A stretch of 64,000 nt of DNA from CAYWVR01 sp964461715 (GTDB taxonomy: Bacteria > Planctomycetota > Phycisphaerae > FEN-1346), in NCBI GenBank assembly GCA_964461715.1, contig CAYWVR010000017.1, forward strand, positions 1-64,000, in the 5' to 3' direction. Positions within the stretch are counted from its first letter, which is position 1. Each line of letters starts with the position of its first letter. Shown in pieces: positions 35,283 through 44,376 of the stretch. Under the pieces are notes generated by a model. It was not told the DNA's origin and did no database searches. It worked only from the letters and a program-made list of their open reading frames with translations. Position numbers and translations under genes: made by a program.

Positions 35283-35294
35283 GGGGGCTATGAT
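35267..35294 (+). promoter_or_regulatory. candidate promoter of the response regulator gene
   Basis: TTGAGG (35267-35272), 16-bp spacer, TATGAT (35289-35294). The -35 lies in the loop and right arm of the palindrome. ATG 35321 is 26 nt beyond the -10. Confidence 0.45.
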
Positions 35295-35320
35295 AGCGAA
35301 GGCGCCAAGGAGGCCGACCC

Positions 35321-36022
35321 ATGCCCCAACGCACCGTGCTCGTGGTCGAGGACGACGAGGCCATCCGGACCGGCATCGCCGACGCCCTCCAGTTCACCGG
35401 TTACGTCGTCCTGGAGGCCGGCGACGGGGAGGCAGGTCTGGAGGCGGCCCTCTCCTCGGACTGCGACCTCGTGCTGCTGGACCTCGTCATGCCCAAACGC
35501 GACGGGCTGGAGGTCCTGGAGGAGATTCGCCGCCATCGGCCCACGTTGCCGGTCATCATCCTGACGGCGCGCGGCGACGAGGCGGACCGGGTGCGGGGCC
35601 TTCGCCTGGGGGCCGACGATTACGTTGTCAAGCCATTTAGCGTCCGCGAGCTTCAGGCCCGCGTCGACGCCGTCCTCCGCCGAAGCCCCGAGCGTCCCGC
35701 CCCGGTGACCGAGGTTTCCGTGCCCGGTGGGACGGCGGATTTGCCGCGACGCGAGGTCCGGTTCGAGGACGGGGTACGGACGGAGCTGACGGCCCTGGAG
35801 GCCCGGCTTCTCGCGTACCTGGCCTCCCACGCGGGACGGGCCATCGACCGCGACGAGCTGCTCTCCCGCGTCTGGCGGATGAATCCGCGAGGCATCGAGA
35901 CGCGGACCATCGACCAGCACATCAAACGCCTCCGCGAGAAGCTCCGTGACGACGTCTCCGACGCCAAGGTCGTCGTGACGGTGCGCGGCAAGGGATACAT
36001 GTTCGCCCGGAAGGATGCGTAG
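35321..36022 (+). CDS. OmpR/PhoB-type response regulator
   Basis: A 233-residue two-component transcription factor. Receiver domain with acidic pocket ED at 10-12, phospho-acceptor D54 (LLDLVMP), TAR, and KPF. A winged-helix DNA-binding domain (about 145-230) contains TALEARLLAYLASHAGRAI and TIDQHIKRLREKL, ending in VRGKGYMF. AAGGAGG precedes ATG 35321. The histidine kinase starts at the base after the stop, so the two are translated together. The palindrome upstream could be its own site; inference only. Confidence 0.96.
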   Translation: MPQRTVLVVEDDEAIRTGIADALQFTGYVVLEAGDGEAGLEAALSSDCDLVLLDLVMPKRDGLEVLEEIRRHRPTLPVIILTARGDEADRVRGLRLGADDYVVKPFSVRELQARVDAVLRRSPERPAPVTEVSVPGGTADLPRREVRFEDGVRTELTALEARLLAYLASHAGRAIDRDELLSRVWRMNPRGIETRTIDQHIKRLREKLRDDVSDAKVVVTVRGKGYMFARKDA

Positions 36023-37780
36023 ATGCGGCGGCCGTGGCAAATCTGGCTCGTCTTCGGCCTCGGCGTGACGGTCATGTTCGCCGCCATGGGCTATGTCACG
36101 GCCGAAGTCCTGGAGCTGGACCGGGCCGAAGCCCGGGCCCGGCGTCAGGCGGCCCTGGAGGAGGACGTGCGGCTGGCCCTGTGGCGGATGGAATCGCTGG
36201 CCGGGCCCTTGGTGGACCAGGAGAACCGCCGCGAGTACTTCGTCTATACCGCGTTCTACCCGGCCGAGGGGGCGTATACGAACATGTTCGCGGAGATCGA
36301 GCGGGGCCAAGTGCTTCTGCCCTCGCCCCTGCTGACCTACCGGAACCCCCTCGTCCGGCTCCATTTCCAGGTCGACCCCACGGGCCGCGTCACCAGCCCC
36401 CAGGTTCCCACGGGCAACATGCGCGACCTGGCCGAGGCCCGCTACACGTCCGCGGAGCGGATTGAGCGGGCGGCAGAGCGGCTGGCGGCCCTGGGGCCGC
36501 GCCTGGAGGCGGGGGCGCCGGCCTCGGCCCTGCCGCTCGAGAACCCCGAGACGCTCGTCCCGACCGTCATCCCCGAGGCGGCCATCGCCGCCCAGAAGGC
36601 CCTCCCGCGCTTCCAGGCGGGCCGCAATGTGGAGGAGTTCCAGGCCCGCGGCCGCCAGTTTCAGCAGCTCTCCGAGTACAACAACGAGCTTCTGAACCGC
36701 TCGCCCGCCGTGCCGCCCGGCGTGCGGCAAGGGATGATGAAGGGTCTGTGGCTGGGCGACGCCCTGGTGCTGGCGCGGCGGGTGGCGGTGGGGGAGGAGG
36801 AATACGTCCAGGGCGTCTGGCTCGACTGGCCCGCCGTCCGGGACTGGCTGGAGGCGGAGGTCCGGGGCCTTCTGCCGGGAGCGCATCTCGATCCCGCCGT
36901 CGCCGAGGCGCCGGATGCGGCCCGGCGGCTGGCGGCCCTGCCGGTGCGGATCGTGCCCGACGGGCGCATGGCTGCCCGGGGAGACGGCGTCTCGGCCCGG
37001 TCGGTTATGCTCGCCGTGGCGTGGGCGGCGGTGGTGCTGGCGATCGGGGCCGTGGCGGTCCTGTTGGCGGGGATCGTGTCGCTTTCGGAGCGCCGGGCCG
37101 CCTTCGTCTCGGCCGTCACCCACGAGATGCGCACCCCCCTGACGACCTTCCGCATGTACGCCGAGATGCTTCGCGAGGACATGATTCCCGACGCCGATCG
37201 GCGGCGCCGCTACCTGGCGACCCTCTCGAAGGAGGCCGAGCGGCTCGGGCACCTCGTCGAGAACGTCCTGGCCTACGCCCGCCTGGAACGCGGGGCCGGG
37301 GGGCGGCGGACCGAGCCGGTCGCCGTCGGGAGGCTCATCGAGGGCATGACCGAGCGGCTCCGCGGACGCGCCGACCAGGCCGACATGGAGCTGGTCGTCG
37401 AGGTGCCCGAGGACGTCGCCGCAGAGACGGTCCGGGCGGACGTGGCGGCCGCCGAGCAGATCGTTCTCAACCTCGTCGATAACGCATGCAAGTACGCCGC
37501 CGAGGCCCAGGATCGCCGCATCCACCTCGCGGCGGGGCGGACGGACGGTCGGGTGGCCCTGGAGGTGGCGGATCACGGCCCCGGAGTGGCCTCGGACGTG
37601 GGGGGGCGGCTCTTCCGGCCGTTCTCCAAGAGCGCCACCGAGGCCGCCGCGACGGCCCCGGGCGTGGGGCTGGGCCTGGCGCTCAGCCGGCGGCTCGCGC
37701 GGGCGATGGGGGGGCGGCTGCGGCTCGCGGCAAGCGACGCGGGCGGGGCCCGATTCGTGCTTGAGCTTCCGCGGGCGTAG
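36023..37780 (+). CDS. sensor histidine kinase
   Basis: A 585-residue membrane kinase. Transmembrane helices at about 8-30 and 327-354 enclose a large sensor domain of about 295 residues with no domain I recognise. The dimerisation box is SAVTHEMRTPLT with H367; the catalytic domain has N-box NLVDNACKYA, G1 DHGPGV, and G2 GVGLGLAL. It phosphorylates the regulator encoded just upstream. The stimulus is unknown; flanking loci are the secreted VWA operon and a carbohydrate locus. A promoter for the next operon lies inside its 3' end (37761-37789). Confidence 0.95.
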   Translation: MRRPWQIWLVFGLGVTVMFAAMGYVTAEVLELDRAEARARRQAALEEDVRLALWRMESLAGPLVDQENRREYFVYTAFYPAEGAYTNMFAEIERGQVLLPSPLLTYRNPLVRLHFQVDPTGRVTSPQVPTGNMRDLAEARYTSAERIERAAERLAALGPRLEAGAPASALPLENPETLVPTVIPEAAIAAQKALPRFQAGRNVEEFQARGRQFQQLSEYNNELLNRSPAVPPGVRQGMMKGLWLGDALVLARRVAVGEEEYVQGVWLDWPAVRDWLEAEVRGLLPGAHLDPAVAEAPDAARRLAALPVRIVPDGRMAARGDGVSARSVMLAVAWAAVVLAIGAVAVLLAGIVSLSERRAAFVSAVTHEMRTPLTTFRMYAEMLREDMIPDADRRRRYLATLSKEAERLGHLVENVLAYARLERGAGGRRTEPVAVGRLIEGMTERLRGRADQADMELVVEVPEDVAAETVRADVAAAEQIVLNLVDNACKYAAEAQDRRIHLAAGRTDGRVALEVADHGPGVASDVGGRLFRPFSKSATEAAATAPGVGLGLALSRRLARAMGGRLRLAASDAGGARFVLELPRA

Positions 37781-37789
37781 CTCTACACT
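37761..37789 (+). promoter_or_regulatory. candidate promoter of the glycosidase operon
   Basis: TTGAGC (37761-37766), 17-bp spacer, TACACT (37784-37789), overlapping the end of the kinase gene. Predicted leader about 163 nt, containing the whole palindromic repeat at 37793-37892. Confidence 0.45.
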
Positions 37790-37792
37790 TCG

Positions 37793-37892
37793 CCGGGTGG
37801 CATGCCCACCCCGTCGTTGCGTGGCCACGCGCCTTCGGGTGCACGTGGCGCGAACACGCCCACGCCTGCGGCGGCGCGGGCATGCCACCCGG
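37793..37892. repeat. REP-like palindromic repeat, copy B
   Basis: Outer arms CCGGGTGGCATGCCC (37793-37807) and GGGCATGCCACCCGG (37878-37892) are a perfect 15-bp inverted repeat. The 70-nt centre has more short complementary GTGGC / GCCAC and CGCC / GGCG segments. It lies between the kinase and the next gene. Confidence 0.8.
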
Positions 37893-37958
37893 GCGGTGTC
37901 TCACAGTGCGAAAGCGGGCCGCACGTGGCCCGGCGAAACGCGCGCCATCGGAGGCTCT

Positions 37959-40634
37959 ATGCGTAACGTTCACGCCTCATCGCTGTTTCTGGCCCTGACG
38001 CTGACCGCTCACGCCCCCGCCGCCCACCTCTGGTGGGAGGGCGAGGACCCGGTCGAGACGAACTTCCCCGAGAAGACCTGGTTCAGCGCCTCGACCTTCG
38101 CGAAGACCTGCAACGAGATCCTCTCGGGCGGCGACTGGCTCACCCACGCCGGCGAGCGCGAAGGACCCGAGGCCTTTGCCCGCTATCGCGTCACCGTCCC
38201 CGCCACGGCCGAATACGACCTCTGGTGCCGCAAGTTCTGGAAGCACGGACCGTTTCGCTGGCGGTTCGGCGACGGGGGATGGGAGACGTGCGGCCGGGAC
38301 GTGGCCCTGGCCGACTCGGTGCCCATCCGCCAGCACCTCTGCGTCAACTGGGTTCACCTCGGGAAGAAGCGCCTGACGCGGGGCGAGCACACGTTCGAGC
38401 TGCGGCTCCTGGCGGGGCCGGGCGAGAGCCAGACCGCCTGCTTCGACGCGTTTCTCCTGACGACCGCCCCCTTCACGCCGCGCGGCAAGCTGAAGCCGGG
38501 GGAGAAGAGCGGGGCGAAGGAGGCGGGCTGGTGGGCCCTGGAGCCCCCGCCGGACCCGTTCGAGGAGGCTGCGCTGGACCTGCGGCGCCTGAATGAGAAG
38601 GTCGCGGGCGAGTCCGGCCCGGTCCGCCGCGACGGCGACCGCTTCGTTCTCGGCGACGGGACGCCGGTTCGGTTCTGGGCCGTCAACTGCGGAGGGGGCG
38701 TGGCCCGCCTGGACGTGGCATCGCAACGGTACCTGGCGAGGCGGTTGGCGAAGGTCGGCGTCAACATGGTCCGCATCCACGGGGCGGTCTTCGACCGGCG
38801 AGCCGACGACCCGAAGACCGTCGATCTCGAGAAGCTCGCGGGTCTCCAACGGTTCGTCGCGGCCCTGAAGGCCGAGGGCATCTACACCCACCTCTCCTTC
38901 TACTTTCCCCTCTGGATGGAGGTCAGGCCCTCCCACGGTCTCCCCGGCTACGAGAACACCAAGAGCAAGCATCCCTTCGCGCTCCTCTACTTCGACCCGG
39001 CGTTCCAGGAGATCTACCGGGCGTGGGCCCGGACGTTGCTGACGACCCCGAATCCCGAGACGGGCCTCTCGCTCGGGAAGGACCCGGCCGTGGCTATCGT
39101 CGAGATCGTCAACGAGGATAGCTTCTTCTTCTGGACGTTCACCTCGAAGAACGTCCCTCCGCCGCAGATGCGGAAGCTCGAGAAACGGTTCGGGGCGTGG
39201 CTGGAGGCCCGGTATGGTTCCCTCGCGAAGGCCCGGGAGGCCTGGGGCGGGGCCGGCCAGCGGGGCGACGCCCCCGACGAGGGTCGCATGGCCGTCCTCG
39301 ACGTCTGGCACCTCACCGAGAAGGGCCACGGCAGCGGGGCCAAGCGCAAGCGCATGAGCGACCAGCTTCGGTTCCTCGCGGAGCTTCAGCGGGCGTTCTA
39401 TGTCGAGACGGTCCGGTTCTTCCGCGAGGGCCCGGGTCTCGTGGGGCTCGTCTCCGCCTCGAACTGGCACACGGCCGACGCCGTCCTCCTCGACCCGATC
39501 GAGCGGTATACCTACACCGCCGCCGACGTCATCGACCGTCACGGCTACTTCAGCCCGCGGCACGAGGGCCCGCGGGCGAGCTATTCGGTCAGCGTGGGCG
39601 ACAAGTTCACGGACCGGTCGGCCCTGAAGTCCCCCGAGCAACTGCCCATCCAGTTCAACCAGGTGGCCGAGTATCCGCAGATCATCTCCGAGATCGGGTG
39701 GTCGAACCCGAACCGGTTCAAGGCGGAGATGGTGCCGCTGGCGGCGGCGTACGGGTCGGTGCAGGGGGTGGACGGGTTCTTCTTCTTCGCCATCGGGGGG
39801 CCGTCGTGGGAATCGAGCGCCCGGAAGTTCCCCCTGGCCGTCCCCGCGATCCTGGGCCAGTTCCCCGCGTTTGCCCTCGCGTACCGGCGGGGCGACATCA
39901 AGGAGGGGCCGGTGGTGGTGGGCGAGGCCCTTGCGATCGAGGACCTCTACGATTTCGGTGGCGGGGCCGCCCGGGCCGAGGCGGGCCTCGATGCCTTCCG
40001 GGCCGGCGACGTGCCCACGATGGGCACGGGTTCCCCGGAGGAGAGCCGCGTCGACCCGCTGGCCTACTACGTCGGACGCGTGGTACGGCGGTTCGACCAG
40101 GAGGAGAGCCGCGTCCTCCAGGCCGACCTGGGGCCCCACGTCAACCGCCGCCGCCAGACCGTGACGAGCGCCACGGGCGAGGTGAAGCTCGACTGGGCGA
40201 CGGGACTGCTGACCATCGACACCGCGTGCACGCAGGCCGCGGCCGGGTTCCTCTCGAAGGCCGGGCGGGTGGACCTGAAGGACGTAACGATCGAGGGGGC
40301 CAACGAGTATGCCTCCATCTCCGTCACGAGCCTCGACGGTCGCCCCATCCGCGGCTCGAACCGGATTCTGGTGCAGGCGGCGACCGAGGAGAAGCCCTAC
40401 GGCTGGCGGGTCGAGGGCGACACCATCGCCGATCTCGGCGGCTTCCCCATGCTCATCCGCGACGTCGGGGCCACGGTGACCCTCAAGCACTACGAGGGGA
40501 CCCTGCGCCTGAAGGTCCTCGACCCGCACGGCTACGTCCGGCCCGACGTGCCCGTCCACATGCAGGGGAGCGGGCGGGGCATGACGCTCACGTTGCCGCT
40601 CGACGCGATGTACCTCCTGATTGAGCGGGGGTGA
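37959..40634 (+). CDS. secreted glycoside hydrolase, clan GH-A-like (GH5/GH42-like barrel)
   Basis: An 891-residue secreted protein. Signal peptide 1-22, an N-terminal beta-sandwich (about 23-190), then a TIM barrel. Likely acid/base Glu386 in VEIVNEDS (the NE pair at the end of strand 4) and likely nucleophile Glu578 in IISEIGW, about 190 residues later, as in clan GH-A. GVNMVRIHGAVFD marks an early barrel strand. The C-terminus is beta-rich. Substrate unknown; neighbours suggest a complex polysaccharide. GGAGG precedes ATG 37959. The next gene starts 4 nt after its stop. Confidence 0.85.
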   Translation: MRNVHASSLFLALTLTAHAPAAHLWWEGEDPVETNFPEKTWFSASTFAKTCNEILSGGDWLTHAGEREGPEAFARYRVTVPATAEYDLWCRKFWKHGPFRWRFGDGGWETCGRDVALADSVPIRQHLCVNWVHLGKKRLTRGEHTFELRLLAGPGESQTACFDAFLLTTAPFTPRGKLKPGEKSGAKEAGWWALEPPPDPFEEAALDLRRLNEKVAGESGPVRRDGDRFVLGDGTPVRFWAVNCGGGVARLDVASQRYLARRLAKVGVNMVRIHGAVFDRRADDPKTVDLEKLAGLQRFVAALKAEGIYTHLSFYFPLWMEVRPSHGLPGYENTKSKHPFALLYFDPAFQEIYRAWARTLLTTPNPETGLSLGKDPAVAIVEIVNEDSFFFWTFTSKNVPPPQMRKLEKRFGAWLEARYGSLAKAREAWGGAGQRGDAPDEGRMAVLDVWHLTEKGHGSGAKRKRMSDQLRFLAELQRAFYVETVRFFREGPGLVGLVSASNWHTADAVLLDPIERYTYTAADVIDRHGYFSPRHEGPRASYSVSVGDKFTDRSALKSPEQLPIQFNQVAEYPQIISEIGWSNPNRFKAEMVPLAAAYGSVQGVDGFFFFAIGGPSWESSARKFPLAVPAILGQFPAFALAYRRGDIKEGPVVVGEALAIEDLYDFGGGAARAEAGLDAFRAGDVPTMGTGSPEESRVDPLAYYVGRVVRRFDQEESRVLQADLGPHVNRRRQTVTSATGEVKLDWATGLLTIDTACTQAAAGFLSKAGRVDLKDVTIEGANEYASISVTSLDGRPIRGSNRILVQAATEEKPYGWRVEGDTIADLGGFPMLIRDVGATVTLKHYEGTLRLKVLDPHGYVRPDVPVHMQGSGRGMTLTLPLDAMYLLIERG

Positions 40635-40638
40635 CGCT

Positions 40639-43212
40639 ATGGCCGCACGCGTCCTGGCGCTTCTTCTGACCGGGTCGTCGGTTCTGGCCGCGCCCGAGGT
40701 GCGGCTGCCGGCAACGGCCGACAACTCCATCGTCATCGTCCGCAACGAGGAGACGATCAACCAGGGGACGCTCCCCCGCATCCGCATCAAGGGCAACCAG
40801 CACCTCGTGGCCATGAAGTTCGACACGTCGGCCTTGGCGGGGCGGATGGTCACCCGCGCGACGCTCGTGGCCCGGAAGGCCGAGGAGTCGATCACGGGTG
40901 TCACCGTCTCGACGATCGCCGCCGACTGGGACGAAGGACGCTCGACGTTTCGCACCTCGGGCGTTCTCGCGCACGAGGGCTGGGCCTGGCCGGGGGCCAC
41001 GTTCCCGGCCGTGACGGGTGGCAACAGCTTCACGCTGCTTTGCCAGGCCCCCAGCGTCGTCAAGGATGGGGCCTACCATTGGGAGATCGACCCGGGCCTC
41101 GTCCACGCCCTCGCCGTCGGCGCGGCCCACGGCCTCACGATCCACGAGTGGGACTGCGATTACTCGCGGAACCCGCGGATCCTGAGCCGGGAGTCGAAGG
41201 GCCGGGGACCGTATCTCCTCGTGGAGCTCGGCGGCCCCGCGCCGACGCCCCTGCCGCCGACGGACCTCGCGCTTGAGGGGACGGTCGGCGACCTTCGTAT
41301 GAAGCTCAAGGCCCCCGCGTCGGGCTTCGCCTACGAGATCGCTGTCGACGGCAAGCCCTTGCCTCGCTGGAACGTGCCATTCGTCGAGCCGGGCGAGGTG
41401 CAGGCGATTCCTGTTCGCGACGTGCTGCCCCAGGCCGGGAGCCGCCTCTCGATCGCGGTCCGGACGCTCAGTCGCACGGGCGAAAGGAGCGCTCCGGCGA
41501 TCCTCGCGACGACCGTGCCGCCGACATCGCCGATGGCCCTGTCGCCGCCTCCCCGGCGGCCGACTCCGCACGAGTCGCCCCCGGGCCTCGCGGCCCTTCC
41601 CGTGCTTGACCGCATCACCGCCGAGGGGAAGCCCGTGGGCAAGCTCCCCGTTGACTATCTCCAGATCAACCCGGTTTTCGACGGCCGTGAGATCCGGCTG
41701 AAGGCGGCACGGGGCGAGGTCGTGGGTTTCCAGGTCCTCGCGAAGGGCCGCGGCAAGGTCCGGGTCGCGTGTCGGGTGCCGGGCCTCCGGACCGATGTTT
41801 TTCGGGCCCTCTACGTCGAGACGCCCGCGGGGCGTGTGCCCGATCCGCTCGTGCCGTGCGAGGAGATCGTGCTCTCGGAGGAGGAGTGGACGCCCTTCGT
41901 CGTCGACGTGTACGTGCCCTTCGACTTCCGCGGCCGGGCGGTCGAGGCGACGTTCGCGCTCTCGGACGGCCGGTCGCTGCCGGTGGTGCTCGAGGTGGGA
42001 GACTTTGCGATCCCGCGGCGCGCGAGCTTCGCATGCGAGATGAACGGCTATGGGCTGCCCGGCCGCGTCGAGGAGTTCTACCGCCTCCAGAAGGTCGCCT
42101 ACGAGCACCGCACGCACGTGAACCTCGTCCACTACAGCCACCGCACCGCCGCTCCGGGGGCCCGCAAGTGCACCCTCGACATGGCGTTTCCCGATGGACG
42201 GCGGATGGACGAGCGGCGCTACAATGCTATCAAGCCGGGCGCGAGGCGGGGGTACTGGGACGATTTCGCCCGCGCCGTCGGGCCATATCTGACCGGCGCG
42301 GCGTTCAAGAACGGGCACCGCGGGCCGGTCCCGCCGCCGGGTTTCTATCTGACGTTCCACGAGAGCTGGCCGCTGAACGTCCGGGCCTTCTGGGACGGGA
42401 ATCTGGACGCCTACGCGGCCTTCGAGGCGAAACCGGTCTACGCCCGGACGTTCGTCGCCATCCTGGCTGATTTCCTCGCCCGGGCCCGCCGCGAGGGATG
42501 GACGGAGGCGGGGTTCCAGGTTTACCTCAATAACAAGGGCCGCCCCGAGGACGAGACGCGGAACCCGTGGGTCCTCGACGAGCCGGTCTCGTATTGGGAC
42601 TACCGGGCCCTCGCCTACTACGGTGACCTCGTGAGGCGGGCGAAGGGCGGCGAGGCGCACGTGCCGCTTCGCTACCGCATCGATATATCGCGGCCGGAGT
42701 TCGACCGCGGCCAACTTGCCGGGAAGGTGGACCTCTGGGTGGTCGCGACGGGGGCGTGGCGCGAGTACCATCGCCTTGTCCGGGACCGCCAAGAGCGCGA
42801 GGGCATCGACGTCTGGGTCTACGGCTCGACTTCGAAGGTCGAGGAGTCGGCCCGGAAGACGGCGGCGTGGGCCCTGGAGGCGTATCGCGGGGGGGCGACC
42901 GGCGTGCTCCCGTGGCAGACCATCGACAAGGACGGCTCGTCCCTCGCCGAGGCCGACACGCTGGGCCTCTTCATCTTCGACCGCACCGGCGACGGCCCGG
43001 CCGAGGTGCGGCACTCGATCCGCCTGAAGGCCTACCGCGAGGCCGAGCAGCTCATCGAGTATTTGGCGCTCAGCGGAATGACCGAGCTCGAGGTGCGCCA
43101 GTTCATCGACGCATGTCTCGGCGAGGGCGACCCGGAGTCGCCCTGGGCCTGGCACCGCCTTCGCGAGGGGGCCGCAGCGCTTATCGGTCTGCCACCGCCC
43201 CGTCGTCGGTGA
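40639..43212 (+). CDS. secreted DNRLRE-domain / DUF4091-like protein
   Basis: An 857-residue secreted protein with signal peptide (1-17). The N-terminal domain (about 18-190) looks like DNRLRE (CBM96-like): ADNSIVIVRNEETINQG, HLVAMKFDTSAL and TLVARKAEESITGVTVSTI. A fibronectin-like linker follows, and the large C-terminal part (about 340-850) is DUF4091-like (EVGDFAIPRRASFACEMNGYG, TFHESWPLN, VDLWVVATGAW, VWVYGSTS). Likely a glycosidase or binding protein acting with the gene upstream, to which it is tightly coupled. Its last 32 bases overlap the convergent dehydratase gene. Confidence 0.8.
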   Translation: MAARVLALLLTGSSVLAAPEVRLPATADNSIVIVRNEETINQGTLPRIRIKGNQHLVAMKFDTSALAGRMVTRATLVARKAEESITGVTVSTIAADWDEGRSTFRTSGVLAHEGWAWPGATFPAVTGGNSFTLLCQAPSVVKDGAYHWEIDPGLVHALAVGAAHGLTIHEWDCDYSRNPRILSRESKGRGPYLLVELGGPAPTPLPPTDLALEGTVGDLRMKLKAPASGFAYEIAVDGKPLPRWNVPFVEPGEVQAIPVRDVLPQAGSRLSIAVRTLSRTGERSAPAILATTVPPTSPMALSPPPRRPTPHESPPGLAALPVLDRITAEGKPVGKLPVDYLQINPVFDGREIRLKAARGEVVGFQVLAKGRGKVRVACRVPGLRTDVFRALYVETPAGRVPDPLVPCEEIVLSEEEWTPFVVDVYVPFDFRGRAVEATFALSDGRSLPVVLEVGDFAIPRRASFACEMNGYGLPGRVEEFYRLQKVAYEHRTHVNLVHYSHRTAAPGARKCTLDMAFPDGRRMDERRYNAIKPGARRGYWDDFARAVGPYLTGAAFKNGHRGPVPPPGFYLTFHESWPLNVRAFWDGNLDAYAAFEAKPVYARTFVAILADFLARARREGWTEAGFQVYLNNKGRPEDETRNPWVLDEPVSYWDYRALAYYGDLVRRAKGGEAHVPLRYRIDISRPEFDRGQLAGKVDLWVVATGAWREYHRLVRDRQEREGIDVWVYGSTSKVEESARKTAAWALEAYRGGATGVLPWQTIDKDGSSLAEADTLGLFIFDRTGDGPAEVRHSIRLKAYREAEQLIEYLALSGMTELEVRQFIDACLGEGDPESPWAWHRLREGAAALIGLPPPRRR

Positions 43213-44374
43213 AGTACGCCTTCTCGATGCCCCTCGCGCCCTTCTGCCGGGCCTTCGCGACCGCGTCCTTGAGGCCGTCCATGTTCACCTTCACGCCGAG
43301 GCCTGGCCCGCCGGGGAGGCCGAACGCGTCGCCCTCGGGCCATGCGAGGCCGGTGATCCAGGGCGTGCGGGCGGCGATCTGCTCGTAGGCCTCGTGGATG
43401 AGGAAGTTGTTGATCGACGCCGCAACATGGAGGCTGGCCGCGAGGCCGATCGCCGAGTGCGTCGAGTGCGGGGCGAGCGGCACGTCATAGAGCTCTGCGA
43501 TGGCGGCGAGCTTGCGCATCTGACTCACCCCACCCAGTTCGATCAGGTCCGGGTTCAGGACGTCGACGGTCTGGGCCTCGAGGATTTCGCGGAAGGGCCA
43601 GATTGTGGCCATCCGCTCGCCCGCGGCCAGAGGGACGGTCGTGGCGCGCTTGACGCGCGCGAGGTCGGCGTTCTGCTCCGGCGGGACGACTTCCTCAAAG
43701 AACGCGAGGCCCAACGGCTCGATGCGCTTCGCGAACTGGATGGCCGCCTGGGCCGTGAACTTGCCGTGCCCGTCGAACATGAGCCACCCGCCGGGGCCGA
43801 GCGAGTCGCGGCGCTTCTCGAGGGCCCGGACGGCCGACTCGACCGCCGCCGGCGTCTCGACCATCGGCGAAAGGCGGTGCGTCGTCTCTTTGAAGGCCCG
43901 CGGGCCGGGGTAGCGGCGGATCGAGTGGCGGCACGGGCCGCCGAGGAGCGTGTAGAGGGGCAGATTCGCCGCCTTCCCGAGGATGTCCCACAGGGCGACG
44001 TCGATACCCCCGATGGCCCCCACGTGCAGGATTCCGCCGCGCACATTCCGGTGGGCCCGGTAGAGCATCTGCCAGATGTGCTCGACGCGCGTCGCGCTCA
44101 TCCCGAGAAGGAGCGGCCGGTACGTCTCGACGACGGCCTCGGCTATGCGGGCCGGGTAGACGCCCACTTCGCCCCACCCCTCGATCCCCGAGTCGGTCGT
44201 CACGCGAAGGTAGAGTCGCCCCGCTGTGTAGACCTCGAGCCCCGTGATGCGAAGCTCGCCCTCCCGGGCCTCCAGGGGCGGGCGGCCGCTCTGAGCGAGT
44301 AGCCGGCGTGACGGGGCGAACGCCGCCCCGGCGGCCGCGGCGGCGGTCATGGCGAAGAGGTCGCGGCGAAGCAT
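43181..44374 (-). CDS. Tat-type exported sugar-acid dehydratase (enolase superfamily, galactonate-dehydratase-like)
   Basis: A 397-residue mandelate-racemase/muconate-lactonising enzyme type protein. Such enzymes dehydrate aldonic acids with Mg2+. Assigned residues by position: D201-G-H203 (DGHGK, as DFHGR in DgoD), E227-E228, E253 in AGERMA and H303 in APHSTHS, matching the D/H, E, E, H set of D-galactonate dehydratase. The N-terminus MLRRDLFAMTAAAAAGAAFA is a twin-arginine type signal (RRDLF), unusual for this family, which is normally cytoplasmic. The start at 44374 is 2 nt from the upstream stop: three-gene operon with the heparinase-like gene. Substrate not assignable beyond sugar acid. 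Confidence 0.88.
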   Translation of the reverse strand: MLRRDLFAMTAAAAAGAAFAPSRRLLAQSGRPPLEAREGELRITGLEVYTAGRLYLRVTTDSGIEGWGEVGVYPARIAEAVVETYRPLLLGMSATRVEHIWQMLYRAHRNVRGGILHVGAIGGIDVALWDILGKAANLPLYTLLGGPCRHSIRRYPGPRAFKETTHRLSPMVETPAAVESAVRALEKRRDSLGPGGWLMFDGHGKFTAQAAIQFAKRIEPLGLAFFEEVVPPEQNADLARVKRATTVPLAAGERMATIWPFREILEAQTVDVLNPDLIELGGVSQMRKLAAIAELYDVPLAPHSTHSAIGLAASLHVAASINNFLIHEAYEQIAARTPWITGLAWPEGDAFGLPGGPGLGVKVNMDGLKDAVAKARQKGARGIEKAYFTDDGAVADR

Positions 44375-44376
44375 GG

